64,000 nucleotides of DNA. Origin: Salipaludibacillus daqingensis. GTDB taxonomy: Bacteria; Bacillota; Bacilli; Bacillales; Salisediminibacteriaceae. The position numbers were made by a program, and so were the translations under genes. The notes under the pieces are model-generated. The model searched no databases, was not told where the DNA came from, and was given only the letters and a program-made list of their open reading frames with translations. Below are positions 47,541 to 55,286 of the stretch, in pieces (positions within the stretch are counted from its first letter, which is position 1; every line of letters begins with the position of its first letter). The DNA lies in the NCBI RefSeq assembly GCF_029891575.1, contig NZ_JARZHF010000003.1, positions 124,001 through 188,000 on the forward strand. Reading direction: 5' to 3'.

Positions 47541-48524
47541 CTACATTTCCTCTTCCAAAACAAATTGCAAAATCGTATCATGCAATCCTGGTAAATTTTC
47601 ATGAGCGAAGTCAGGATAGATTTCCAATCGTTTCTTAGCAGTAATTTTGTTAAAGGCGGCAAACTGCGTCGAAGGAGGACAAATTTCGTCCATTAGTCCA
47701 ACACCCATTAACACTTCTCCTTCAATCCGTTCTACTAAATGCTGAATATCGATGTATCCAAGTTTTTCGAACACTTCTTGCTGACGTTTATGTTGTGGAT
47801 CAAACCTTCTAAAATAGCGGCGAATATCTTGATAGGCATCGACTGCTAAATCAATCTCCCACACCCGTAGATAGTCACTTAAAAATGGATAAACTGCCGC
47901 TACTTTTTTTACACGAGGTTCAAGGGCCGCACAGGCAAGAGACAACGCCCCTCCCTGAGACCATCCCGTCGCAACGACATTTTCTTCGTCCACCTCAGGC
48001 ATATCCATCACAACTCGTGCAAGCTTAGCCGTATCTAAAAACACTTGTCTGAAAAATAGCCGGTCTTCATGATCATCCAATCCTCGGGTCACATGTCCTT
48101 GCAACGTATTACCAACAACGCCACCAACATCCTCCGACTGTCCCCCTTGTCCACGAACGTCCATAGCAAAAACCGCGTAACCAAGTGCCGCATAGTGAAG
48201 TTTGCTACTCCAATCACCAGCATCCATGCTATATCCGTGAAACTGCAAAATTGCTGGAATAGTTGATTGATTTAAAGTTTGCATCGTTGAAGTGGAAGGT
48301 TTGACGTATTTCACATGAATCCTCGCTCCTCCGACACCAGTGAAATATAAATCGTAACAGTCCGCGTAAGGAACTTGAAAATCACTCGGCACCATCTTTA
48401 CATGTGAGTCAACTTGGTGCATCTCTTCTAGTGCTCGCTCCCAATACGAATGGTGATCTGCAGGTTTCGGATTCAACCCCTCGTATTTTTTTAGTTCCTC
48501 TAGTGGCAAATCTATTCTTGGCAT
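47541..48524 (-). CDS. CE7 acetyl xylan esterase / cephalosporin C deacetylase
   Basis: 327-aa alpha/beta hydrolase of carbohydrate esterase family 7. The nucleophile Ser is in GWSQGGAL, the RGQ motif in DVRGQGGQS and the HE motif in FAHENLPG. These enzymes deacetylate short xylo-oligosaccharides, and many also act on cephalosporin C. No signal peptide, so cytosolic. AGGAGGAG precedes the ATG at 48524; a longer frame upstream overlaps the preceding gene. It follows the 116-aa gene by 11 bp, although the two are functionally unrelated. Confidence 0.92.
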   Translation of the reverse strand: MPRIDLPLEELKKYEGLNPKPADHHSYWERALEEMHQVDSHVKMVPSDFQVPYADCYDLYFTGVGGARIHVKYVKPSTSTMQTLNQSTIPAILQFHGYSMDAGDWSSKLHYAALGYAVFAMDVRGQGGQSEDVGGVVGNTLQGHVTRGLDDHEDRLFFRQVFLDTAKLARVVMDMPEVDEENVVATGWSQGGALSLACAALEPRVKKVAAVYPFLSDYLRVWEIDLAVDAYQDIRRYFRRFDPQHKRQQEVFEKLGYIDIQHLVERIEGEVLMGVGLMDEICPPSTQFAAFNKITAKKRLEIYPDFAHENLPGLHDTILQFVLEEEM

Positions 48525-48535
48525 GCTCGCTCCTC

Positions 48536-48886
48536 CTAGTTGTCCATCAAATACAAATATTTCTCCACAACACTTTTCCACTTTTGTTTTCGCGGTAGAA
48601 GCGTTTCGTGCAAAAATCTCATTCGTTGTTGTTCATCATGATAAGCCTCTTCAACAATAAGTGCCGAACGGACCGACTCTTGAAATCGCGTCAACGTTTT
48701 CATTGCCATATCATCTTGGATAAAGATCGATTGAATCGTTACATTTTCCTCATTATAAGGAATCAATCCTTCCATGACACTTTTCAACAGTCGGTCACCA
48801 ATATCATAATCATCTTTAATATAACACTCGCTGACATATTGAACCGCATTCTCTACTTCTAATAGCAAATCGCGATAATTTGCCAA
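48536..48886 (-). CDS. unknown helical protein downstream of fliS
   Basis: 116-aa soluble, mostly helical, acidic protein (MANYRDLLLEVENAVQYVSE). I recognise no domain. It sits in the place of fliT in the B. subtilis order (fliS then fliT), but the better FliT candidate is at 50434. A flagellar chaperone or regulator role is possible from context only. It is separated from fliS by a terminator at 49013, and only 11 bp from the esterase. Confidence 0.6.
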   Translation of the reverse strand: MANYRDLLLEVENAVQYVSECYIKDDYDIGDRLLKSVMEGLIPYNEENVTIQSIFIQDDMAMKTLTRFQESVRSALIVEEAYHDEQQRMRFLHETLLPRKQKWKSVVEKYLYLMDN

Positions 48887-49012
48887 AAACGTTTGCTGAG
48901 CACTTGTCAGTTTGTTTGAAATAACACTCCACCTCCATGAAAAGATTCGATGTTTTCTATTTTAACAGATTATCGCATACTAAGGTGTTACATTGCAGGA
49001 TGTCACCAAAAA

Positions 49013-49045
49013 AGCGCAAGCGACAGGTTAACTGTCACTCACGCT
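49013..49045 (-). terminator. terminator of fliS
   Basis: Minus strand AGCG…GACAG-TTAAC-CTGTC…CGCT, followed by TTTTTTGG, 18 bp past the stop. Confidence 0.78.
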
Positions 49046-49062
49046 GTTCCGAACATATTTAT

Positions 49063-49728
49063 TTACTTACGAAAACTAGTCCCACTAACTCCCGCTGCTG
49101 CTGCCGCTCGTTTCGCTTGAGCATAAGGATTGTTCGTTGTCGCTTTCGCATACGGATTATGAGGTGCAGAAGGTCTAGCCGCACTAGCACTAGCACTACT
49201 ACTCGCTACTGGCGTTTTCACACTAGCATTCGCTTCTACAGGCTGTTTTTCAACAGCTTTCTTCTCCGGAGTAATCCGTCCTAATGCTTGTCCTTTGGAA
49301 CGATTACTAGCTCCTTCATTTTCACCTGCAGATGATCGTGATGTCCCATGACGCTGCTGACGATCTAACTTAATCACCTCTCGCCACGTATCGCGAAAAT
49401 CAATGACAAAGCGCTCCGCTTCTTTTAATGAATTCACATCATTTCCTGTGTTTGCCTCAACAAGCTTCGCCATAATGAAATCATACATCTGCATCATATT
49501 TCCACTGACAGCGACATCCGTATTTAATGTCACCATCAACTCACGAATAATATTTTGTGCTTTAATCAAATTTGTATTTTTTTCCTCTATATTGTTGTCC
49601 TCAATCGCCTTTTCTGCTCGCTTCATAAATTTCAAACATCCATCATAAAGCATTAGCGTAAGCTCTCCCGCCGACTTTGTTTCCACCGAAGACTGCTTAT
49701 ACGTCGCATAAGGATTATTAACTGCCAT
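49063..49728 (-). CDS. fliS: flagellin chaperone FliS with long C-terminal tail
   Basis: 221-aa protein. The first 125 residues are a standard FliS four-helix bundle (SAGELTLMLYDGCLKFMKRA). FliS binds flagellin in the cytosol and prevents early assembly. About 95 extra residues, rich in Ser, Ala and Pro, follow; normal length is near 130. The tail repeats the N-terminal NPYA motif twice (about residues 191 and 200). It has its own sigma-D-like promoter at 49825. ATG at 49728 is used because MAVNNPYATYKQ is the typical start. Confidence 0.93.
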   Translation of the reverse strand: MAVNNPYATYKQSSVETKSAGELTLMLYDGCLKFMKRAEKAIEDNNIEEKNTNLIKAQNIIRELMVTLNTDVAVSGNMMQMYDFIMAKLVEANTGNDVNSLKEAERFVIDFRDTWREVIKLDRQQRHGTSRSSAGENEGASNRSKGQALGRITPEKKAVEKQPVEANASVKTPVASSSASASAARPSAPHNPYAKATTNNPYAQAKRAAAAAGVSGTSFRK

Positions 49729-49824
49729 AAAACAACGACACCCCTTCCTTTTCAAAAACTAACATTCACCATATAGAACAAAACGTCAACGTCCTAGTCG
49801 TATTGTCATGGTCACCTATCCATA

Positions 49825-49851
49825 TTATCGGACAAACCTCATCTATTTTTA
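49825..49851 (-). promoter_or_regulatory. sigma-D promoter candidate of fliS
   Basis: Minus strand TAAA, 15 nt, TCCGATAA; consensus TAAA-N15-GCCGATAT. Confidence 0.65.
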
Positions 49852-49869
49852 ACAAAAAAATAAAAAAAG

Positions 49870-49894
49870 AACTCGAATGTCGAAAAAATCGAGT
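49870..49894 (-). terminator. terminator of flaG
   Basis: Stem ACTCGA/TCGAGT with a 12-nt loop, followed by TCTTTTTTTATTTTTTT on the minus strand, 20 bp after the flaG stop. Confidence 0.75.
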
Positions 49895-49913
49895 CCCCCT
49901 CCAAATCACATAC

Positions 49914-50303
49914 TTAAACCTTCTCATCAATGATGATTCCAGCAAACTCCAACATCGACGAAATCATATCAAGAAATTCTTCTGGTGGAATTTCCTTCAC
50001 GATTTCGTCCGTCTGACGATCAACCACCTTCACCATCGTCCGATTTAACACCTCATGCTGCTCAAACTGCAACGAAGTCGCTCGAAACGAACTCAAGTCA
50101 TTCATCGCCTCCATCGCTGAGTCCAAATCCTCAAGAGACCACTCTTTCCCCTGCACACGAGACTCATTCTCCGCATGCCTAGACGACGTATCCACACTTC
50201 CCTGTGCCTCATTACTCTGCCGGGCTTGCGTCGGACTGCGCTCCGACTTCACCTGCTGAAACAAATCATTTACAGACATCGAACCCATTGATTTCACTTC
50301 CAT
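49914..50303 (-). CDS. flaG: FlaG family protein
   Basis: 129-aa protein with a low-complexity first half and a C-terminal FlaG domain at about 75-129 (LQFEQHEVLNRTMVKVVD then EIPPEEFLDMI). FlaG proteins influence filament length in several bacteria, and yvyC is the B. subtilis homologue. The ATG at 50303 lies nine bases after GGGAG. A perfect sigma-D -10 lies 37 bp upstream, so it is transcribed on its own. Confidence 0.88.
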   Translation of the reverse strand: MEVKSMGSMSVNDLFQQVKSERSPTQARQSNEAQGSVDTSSRHAENESRVQGKEWSLEDLDSAMEAMNDLSSFRATSLQFEQHEVLNRTMVKVVDRQTDEIVKEIPPEEFLDMISSMLEFAGIIIDEKV

Positions 50304-50339
50304 GTGCATCAACTCCCACTTTTGTTCAACTCTATTCTT

Positions 50340-50365
50340 ATATCGGCTAAATACCCCCGACCTTA
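50340..50365 (-). promoter_or_regulatory. sigma-D promoter of flaG
   Basis: Minus strand TAAG, 14 nt, GCCGATAT: the -10 is a perfect sigma-D match, the -35 is three of four. Confidence 0.75.
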
Positions 50366-50433
50366 CACCTATTTTGGAAAAATCATGTCTATCTTGTTTC
50401 GATCAAGACGCTTTCGCTCCTCATCGATCTCAT

Positions 50434-50787
50434 TTATTTTTTCGAATCAAAAAACACACCGTCCGCCGTTCTTCCACTATAAGGATTCTCGTACTTTTTA
50501 CCAGTGGTTTTTCGCTTCTTCAATTGATTAATATCCGTTCTGATCTCCCCTTGTACGACTTGCATACGCCGGTTAACGTTTTCGTTCATCTCGATCAGTT
50601 CATTGGCAAGTTTCGTTTCTTGTTCACCAACAGGTCTTTGCAACTCATTTAATAACTTTTGCCGTTTCGCTAAATGCGAATCGATCATTTCAATATATTC
50701 TTCACGACCTTCATCTTTTGGTAAAGGTTCAGATAAATGGTCGCTCAATTCTTTGGTGATCTGGTGTAAGTCACTCAATACCGACAT
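50434..50787 (-). CDS. fliT: FliT-like flagellar chaperone
   Basis: 117-aa helical protein with the FliT pattern: SDLHQITKELSDHL at the N terminus, then EYIEMIDSHLAKRQKLLNEL. FliT chaperones the filament cap FliD in other bacteria. It lies between fliD1 and flaG, and the fliD neighbour supports the call. The C terminus ends in an unusual NPYSGRTADG tail that resembles the motif in FliS. AGGAGGT is ten bases before the ATG. No sigma-D promoter was found directly upstream, so it may depend on read-through past the fliD1 terminator. Confidence 0.75.
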   Translation of the reverse strand: MSVLSDLHQITKELSDHLSEPLPKDEGREEYIEMIDSHLAKRQKLLNELQRPVGEQETKLANELIEMNENVNRRMQVVQGEIRTDINQLKKRKTTGKKYENPYSGRTADGVFFDSKK

Positions 50788-50816
50788 AATACGATGTACC
50801 TCCTAGCTTATATGTA

Positions 50817-50842
50817 AAAAGCAAAGCAATCGCTTTGCTTTT
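50817..50842 (-). terminator. terminator of fliD1
   Basis: Perfect 11-bp stem AAAAGCAAAGC/GCTTTGCTTTT with a 4-nt loop, then TACATAT on the minus strand; it lies between fliD1 and fliT. Confidence 0.75.
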
Positions 50843-50873
50843 TGATACGTTCTACACTACAGTGAAAAACCTA

Positions 50874-52682
50874 TTACATTCCACTGTATAATTGAGCAAA
50901 TAATGATTCAGCTTGTGCATTCGACTGGGCGATCGCCTTTTCCATCGCGTTGAACTGCGACCAATAACGCTGTTCTACTTGCTGCATACGACGCTCAAAG
51001 TTGGAAATACGATCTTCCAAATTGTTCATTTCTCTACCTAGTGTAAACTGGTGATTCAAGTTCCGTCCACGCATCCCACCAGCTGTCCTAGAAAGACGAT
51101 CAATCAAACCATCGGCACTGGCACGAACACGACGGGCCAACCCTTTATCAGCATGTGTTGGTCCATCAGCGGCAAATAATTGATAAACAGCTTCTGGGTC
51201 ACTTTCAATCGCTTTACGAAGTTTATCTTCATTTATTTCTAGCTTACCACCATCACGGAAATTATTCGTTGTCGTAATCCCAATCTGAGCAATTTGATTA
51301 AGCGTATTTGCATCAAGTCCTTGCACTGGGGAATACATATCCATCCGGAACGTATTGAAACCACTACGAAGCGTTCGGTCATTACGAAGCAAACCACTCA
51401 TCGCTTTTTCTTCCCAGCGTTCGATTTCCCTGTCGGTCATCGCGTCTTTTTGATCATCTGTTAGGGGCCGATAATCACGATAATACTCTTCCCCTGTTTT
51501 CTCATTAACCATATCGACAAGTTCGTTGTATTCCTCAACAAAACTTTTGATCGTGTCCATGACTTTATCCACATTCGTTGAAGCACCAATGGTAACGGAA
51601 TTCGTCCCCGCTTCAAATGTTCCTTGCAACGTCATCGTTACACCGTTCATCGTAAACGTATTCGATTGGCGATGCGTTTCTAGACCATTAACTGTGAAGA
51701 CAGCATTAGTGCCGCCTTGTTCATTCGCATTATTTAAGCTCAGAGCTTTTGAAAAGAAATCACCGGAAAAAGTCATTTCATTTCCACCTTCATTATAGTT
51801 TCCAGTCTGAGTTCTACTAACTGAAACTTTGTCAGAAAAAGCATCGTAAAAAACGTTGATACCAGTAGAAGAGCTATTCATCTGCTTAATAACATCGTTC
51901 ATCGTTTGATTGTCAGTAATCACAAACGTATCTTTCACCTCTTGCCCATTTGCGTTATATGTTGTGATCTCTGACGTAGTAAATGTATCTTTTCCGCCTT
52001 CAACCTCTTCAAAGTCAGTTACTTCAATGCGTGCGCCTTTAGAAACAGCCGAAGCAAATTCGAGTTCGTCTTTTCCATCAGTCCCAGTACCTTTGTTAAC
52101 CATCACTTGCGTTGCACGAATATCTCCTTCGCCAAATGCTTCGACAACTTGATAAGATACACCGTTCACTCTCACAACGACAGAATCAGGGTTTCCTAAT
52201 TCTGTATTCAAATCAATATTTGTATGTTTTTGATCGACCGTAACGACCTGTCGATTAACAACTCCGGTCTTCCAAAATGTTTCATCTCGAAAATTTTGGT
52301 CTGCTAGCTTTTTCGTCGGATCAATCTTATCTCCACTAGAAATCTCATTAGTACTCGCATTCGTTGCCGCCGTTGCTAGTGATTTTACTTCACTAATTCG
52401 AAATGTTCCTTCTCCAGCAGACGCTGTCGCTGTTGCTTTAATGAGTTGCTCATTGGAGCTTGAGGCTGATTTCGCCATCATGTTTGACCGACGAAGAATC
52501 GTATCAAAGATGCTCGTTCTAAACTGATCTAGTTTCACATTGATTTGTCGATACTGATCCATTTTCCATTCCATCTGCTGCTGATCTTGTTTCATCCGAT
52601 CCATCGGCATCCGTTCAGCTCGCATTAAATCCGTTACCATTTGATTAATATCCATACCCGTGGCAAAGCCTGAAAGTCTCAT
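50874..52682 (-). CDS. fliD: flagellar filament cap protein FliD, copy 1
   Basis: 602-aa filament cap protein. FliD_N is at about 1-100 (RLSGFATGMDINQMVTDLM), followed by an expanded middle region and FliD_C at about 360-595, ending in coiled coil (NFERRMQQVEQRYW). FliD pentamers cap the growing filament and fold flagellin; they can also mediate adhesion. It is 80 residues longer than copy 2, most of the difference being in the central domain. It has its own sigma-D-like promoter at 52772 and terminator. Confidence 0.94.
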   Translation of the reverse strand: MRLSGFATGMDINQMVTDLMRAERMPMDRMKQDQQQMEWKMDQYRQINVKLDQFRTSIFDTILRRSNMMAKSASSSNEQLIKATATASAGEGTFRISEVKSLATAATNASTNEISSGDKIDPTKKLADQNFRDETFWKTGVVNRQVVTVDQKHTNIDLNTELGNPDSVVVRVNGVSYQVVEAFGEGDIRATQVMVNKGTGTDGKDELEFASAVSKGARIEVTDFEEVEGGKDTFTTSEITTYNANGQEVKDTFVITDNQTMNDVIKQMNSSSTGINVFYDAFSDKVSVSRTQTGNYNEGGNEMTFSGDFFSKALSLNNANEQGGTNAVFTVNGLETHRQSNTFTMNGVTMTLQGTFEAGTNSVTIGASTNVDKVMDTIKSFVEEYNELVDMVNEKTGEEYYRDYRPLTDDQKDAMTDREIERWEEKAMSGLLRNDRTLRSGFNTFRMDMYSPVQGLDANTLNQIAQIGITTTNNFRDGGKLEINEDKLRKAIESDPEAVYQLFAADGPTHADKGLARRVRASADGLIDRLSRTAGGMRGRNLNHQFTLGREMNNLEDRISNFERRMQQVEQRYWSQFNAMEKAIAQSNAQAESLFAQLYSGM

Positions 52683-52771
52683 CTAAACCACTCCTCATCT
52701 ATTATTCTTTTGTCTATGCAATTGTCGTCGTATCTTCTTCAAAAAAGAAGGATAGTTTTCATCTAATAGAT

Positions 52772-52798
52772 ATATCGGTTAGGTAATGACGTTTGTTA
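52772..52798 (-). promoter_or_regulatory. sigma-D promoter candidate of fliD1
   Basis: Minus strand TAAC, 15 nt, ACCGATAT (three of four and seven of eight to consensus), 90 bp ahead of fliD1. Confidence 0.68.
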
Positions 52799-52856
52799 AT
52801 AGATTTGTTTCATATAGAGAGGAAATCGTTTAGAAATGTAGTGGTAGAGGGGGAAA

Positions 52857-52990
52857 GTGGATTATAAGGTTGCGGAAGTTCATTATGGCGGTGCGAATGT
52901 GCATTATAAAGTCGTGGAAGTGCATTATAGCGGTGCGAATGTGCATTATAAGGTTGAGAAAGTGCATTATAACAATTTTCGACATTTTTC
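52857..52990 (+). repeat. 21-bp minisatellite array C
   Basis: Six units at exact 21-bp spacing (52857, 52878, 52899, 52920, 52941, 52962), most starting GTGCATTATA. The right end GCATTATAACAATTTTCGACA is identical to that of array B at 19014. It lies between the two fliD genes. Confidence 0.92.
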
Positions 52991-53056
52991 GCCGACGCCG
53001 CACCTCGACTCGCCCACTCCAGTCCTTATTCAACCCACCAACTCAAACCACAAAAA

Positions 53057-53087
53057 GCGCTAAAAGAGTGATTTCCTCTTTTAGCGC
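53057..53087 (-). terminator. terminator of fliD2
   Basis: Perfect 12-bp stem GCGCTAAAAGAG/CTCTTTTAGCGC with a 7-nt loop, then TTTTTGTGG on the minus strand. Confidence 0.88.
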
Positions 53088-53109
53088 CAACTAATATCTC
53101 ATTTTTAAC

Positions 53110-54678
53110 TTACATTGGTTGGCCGCCCATGCCACCCATTTGTGACATCAATTGTTCCGCCTGGGCATTAGCTTTAGCCATCGCTTGCTCCATCGCAGTG
53201 AACTGAGACCAATAGCGTTCTTCTACTTGCTGCATTCGACGTTCGAAATTGGAAATACGGTCGCTCGCCTGGTCGATCTCACGCCCTATTGTGAATTGTT
53301 GATTAGATGCCATTTCAGATCGGCCGGCACGATTCGATAGTTGCTCAATGCTTCCGCCTAATGAGTCACGAATTCTTCTTGCCACGCCTCGTTCTTCTGT
53401 CTCTTCTCCGTCCGCTGCAAACATTTGGAACACTGACTCAGGATCTTCTTCAATTGCGGACCGAAGCTGTGCTTCATCTACTTCTAGGCGACCACGATCT
53501 TGATAATTACTCGTCGTTGAGATACCTATTTCCGTGATTTGAGTAAATGTTTGATTAGGATCATCTGCATTTACTGGCGTATAAAAATCCTGTCTCATTT
53601 GATTCAAAGCACCAGTAAGCATTCGATCATTACGAACAAGCCCACTTGTTGCTCGTTCATCCCACATTTCTTGTTCGCTTTCGGACATTTCCCTTCGCTG
53701 CTCGTCCGTTAAAGGGGCATAGTCGCGATGATACTCTTGAGATACTTTCCCATCAACCATCTCGATTAGTTCATTGTAGTCGTCAACAAATCCCATAACC
53801 GTATCAAAAATCTCGTCTGTATTATTAGAAACATTTAATGTAACTGGATCAGTAAATTGATCATTTAAAGTAATGTTCACACCATTGATGTCAAAATTAT
53901 TACTTTGACGTTCCATTTCTAAGCCATTAAACGTAAAAGAAGCGTTTTGAGCTTCGGATTCATTTCCTTCATCAAGGTTTAAAACATCCCGTAAAAAATC
54001 TCCACTCGTCTCCTCTTCATCTATAGTTGCTCCAAATTTAATTTCCCCAGCATAATTATCAGTATCTGAATCTGGATTAAATACTCCAGTCTCTTTTCTA
54101 GAAATAGAAACCCTTTGAGTATTATTATCATAGAAAGCTTGCACACCAAGTGCAGAATTGTTAATTTCACCCATAATATCATTTAAGCTATCCGTTTCAT
54201 CAAATGTGAAAGCGACTGCCACTTCATCGCCATTTTCATCGAATGTCGTCATTCCAAATTCAATAATATCTCCTTCACCATACGAGCCATGCTGTTCGAT
54301 AAAACTAGTAGTTGGATCCAATTCTTCACCTTCTCCAACAATAGCTTCTGAACTAAAATTATTCGCAGATTGTGCTAGTTCCACATCTGAAATCGTATAT
54401 GCTCCATTCGCAGCTCCTGCTGAAGCTGAGGCGCTTACTAAACCTTCGTTGGAACTTGTCACTTCTTTCGCATCCATGTTCGAGCGGCGGATGACTGTGT
54501 CAAAGGTATTGTCGCGAAATTGCATGAATTCACGATTTACCTCGCGATAGTCCCCCATCTTTAAAATTAATTCTTGCTGGTCTTGTTGCATTTTTTGAAT
54601 CGGCTGACGTTCAGCCTTCATCAAGTCACCGACCATTTGATTAATATCCATTCCGGAAGCAAATCCCGACATTCTCAT
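53110..54678 (-). CDS. fliD: flagellar filament cap protein FliD, copy 2
   Basis: 522-aa paralogue of the downstream FliD. The N terminus (RMSGFASGMDINQMVGDLM) and C terminus (NFERRMQQVEERYW) are nearly the same as copy 1, while the middle differs, as expected for surface-exposed cap domains. The central part is very acidic. It has its own terminator, and a sigma-D-like promoter lies 145 bp upstream with a terminator-like hairpin between. It ends in a Gly/Met-rich MGGMGGQPM tail. Confidence 0.94.
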   Translation of the reverse strand: MRMSGFASGMDINQMVGDLMKAERQPIQKMQQDQQELILKMGDYREVNREFMQFRDNTFDTVIRRSNMDAKEVTSSNEGLVSASASAGAANGAYTISDVELAQSANNFSSEAIVGEGEELDPTTSFIEQHGSYGEGDIIEFGMTTFDENGDEVAVAFTFDETDSLNDIMGEINNSALGVQAFYDNNTQRVSISRKETGVFNPDSDTDNYAGEIKFGATIDEEETSGDFLRDVLNLDEGNESEAQNASFTFNGLEMERQSNNFDINGVNITLNDQFTDPVTLNVSNNTDEIFDTVMGFVDDYNELIEMVDGKVSQEYHRDYAPLTDEQRREMSESEQEMWDERATSGLVRNDRMLTGALNQMRQDFYTPVNADDPNQTFTQITEIGISTTSNYQDRGRLEVDEAQLRSAIEEDPESVFQMFAADGEETEERGVARRIRDSLGGSIEQLSNRAGRSEMASNQQFTIGREIDQASDRISNFERRMQQVEERYWSQFTAMEQAMAKANAQAEQLMSQMGGMGGQPM

Positions 54679-54747
54679 CTAATCACCCTTTTTTTTAGGA
54701 AGTGGCTTATACGCCCACACGACCCGATTATTATCGATAAAAATAAA

Positions 54748-54794
54748 AAAACAGAACAAAATCGTGAGAAGTTACTCACTCTTTTTTCTGTTTT
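54748..54794 (-). terminator. terminator-like hairpin ahead of fliD2
   Basis: Outer stem AAAACAGAA/TTCTGTTTT and inner GTGAG/CTCAC, followed on the minus strand by TTTATTTTTATC. It is downstream of the 76-aa gene but also downstream of the sigma-D-like promoter at 54823. Confidence 0.75.
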
Positions 54795-54822
54795 CAGTCC
54801 TTCTATTGCTCATCTATCTTTC

Positions 54823-54849
54823 CTATCGGATAAAAAAATCGAATGTTTA
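54823..54849 (-). promoter_or_regulatory. sigma-D promoter candidate of fliD2
   Basis: Minus strand TAAA, 15 nt, TCCGATAG. The -35 is perfect and the -10 is six of eight. Confidence 0.6.
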
Positions 54850-54881
54850 GGTTATCACCTTATTTTTTCAAAAAAGATCGA

Positions 54882-55112
54882 TTAATGTATGATTTGTCGG
54901 AAGTTCTTATATAGTTGGTCTAGTTCTAATTTCAGTTCATCCAATTGTATTTGTAATTGGCGCCGATCATCTAGTGACAGTGATTCTTGCATAGCTTCCT
55001 CAGCAATTGCCTTCATTTCGTGGAGTTTCTCTTCCAATGTATCATATCCTTCCTTTTGTTTTTTCACCCATTCTAGCTGATCCAAAAGGAACTTTTTCTC
55101 ATCATTAGACAT
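54882..55112 (-). CDS. small coiled-coil protein upstream of fliD2
   Basis: 76-aa helical, charged protein (MSNDEKKFLLDQLEWVKKQK) with heptad spacing throughout and no signal or membrane part. A strong GGGGAGG lies before the ATG. I do not recognise a family. A flagellar or regulatory role could be guessed from the neighbours, nothing more. Confidence 0.62.
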   Translation of the reverse strand: MSNDEKKFLLDQLEWVKKQKEGYDTLEEKLHEMKAIAEEAMQESLSLDDRRQLQIQLDELKLELDQLYKNFRQIIH

Positions 55113-55176
55113 ACAATCCTCCCCTTTTTTCGCAAGATTTATTTCACTTCAACTAGCGCTAATCATAGCATAAGAA

Positions 55177-55190
55177 GCATACATGTATGC
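55177..55190. other. 14-bp perfect palindrome
   Basis: GCATACATGTATGC between the divergent 76-aa gene and yyaC. It could be an operator; no regulator is assigned. Confidence 0.35.
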
Positions 55191-55286
55191 TACCTGAAAA
55201 TATATGATATAAACTACTTCCTATCTGTTCAATAATGCGTTATAATGAACAAAATATGTTCTATTTAACGAATGGAGGGAATGTAT

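Noticed and set aside
52830-53033. 67-codon minus-strand frame and two plus-strand frames over the 52.9-kb array
   Set aside because: Same cause: repeat-driven open frames.
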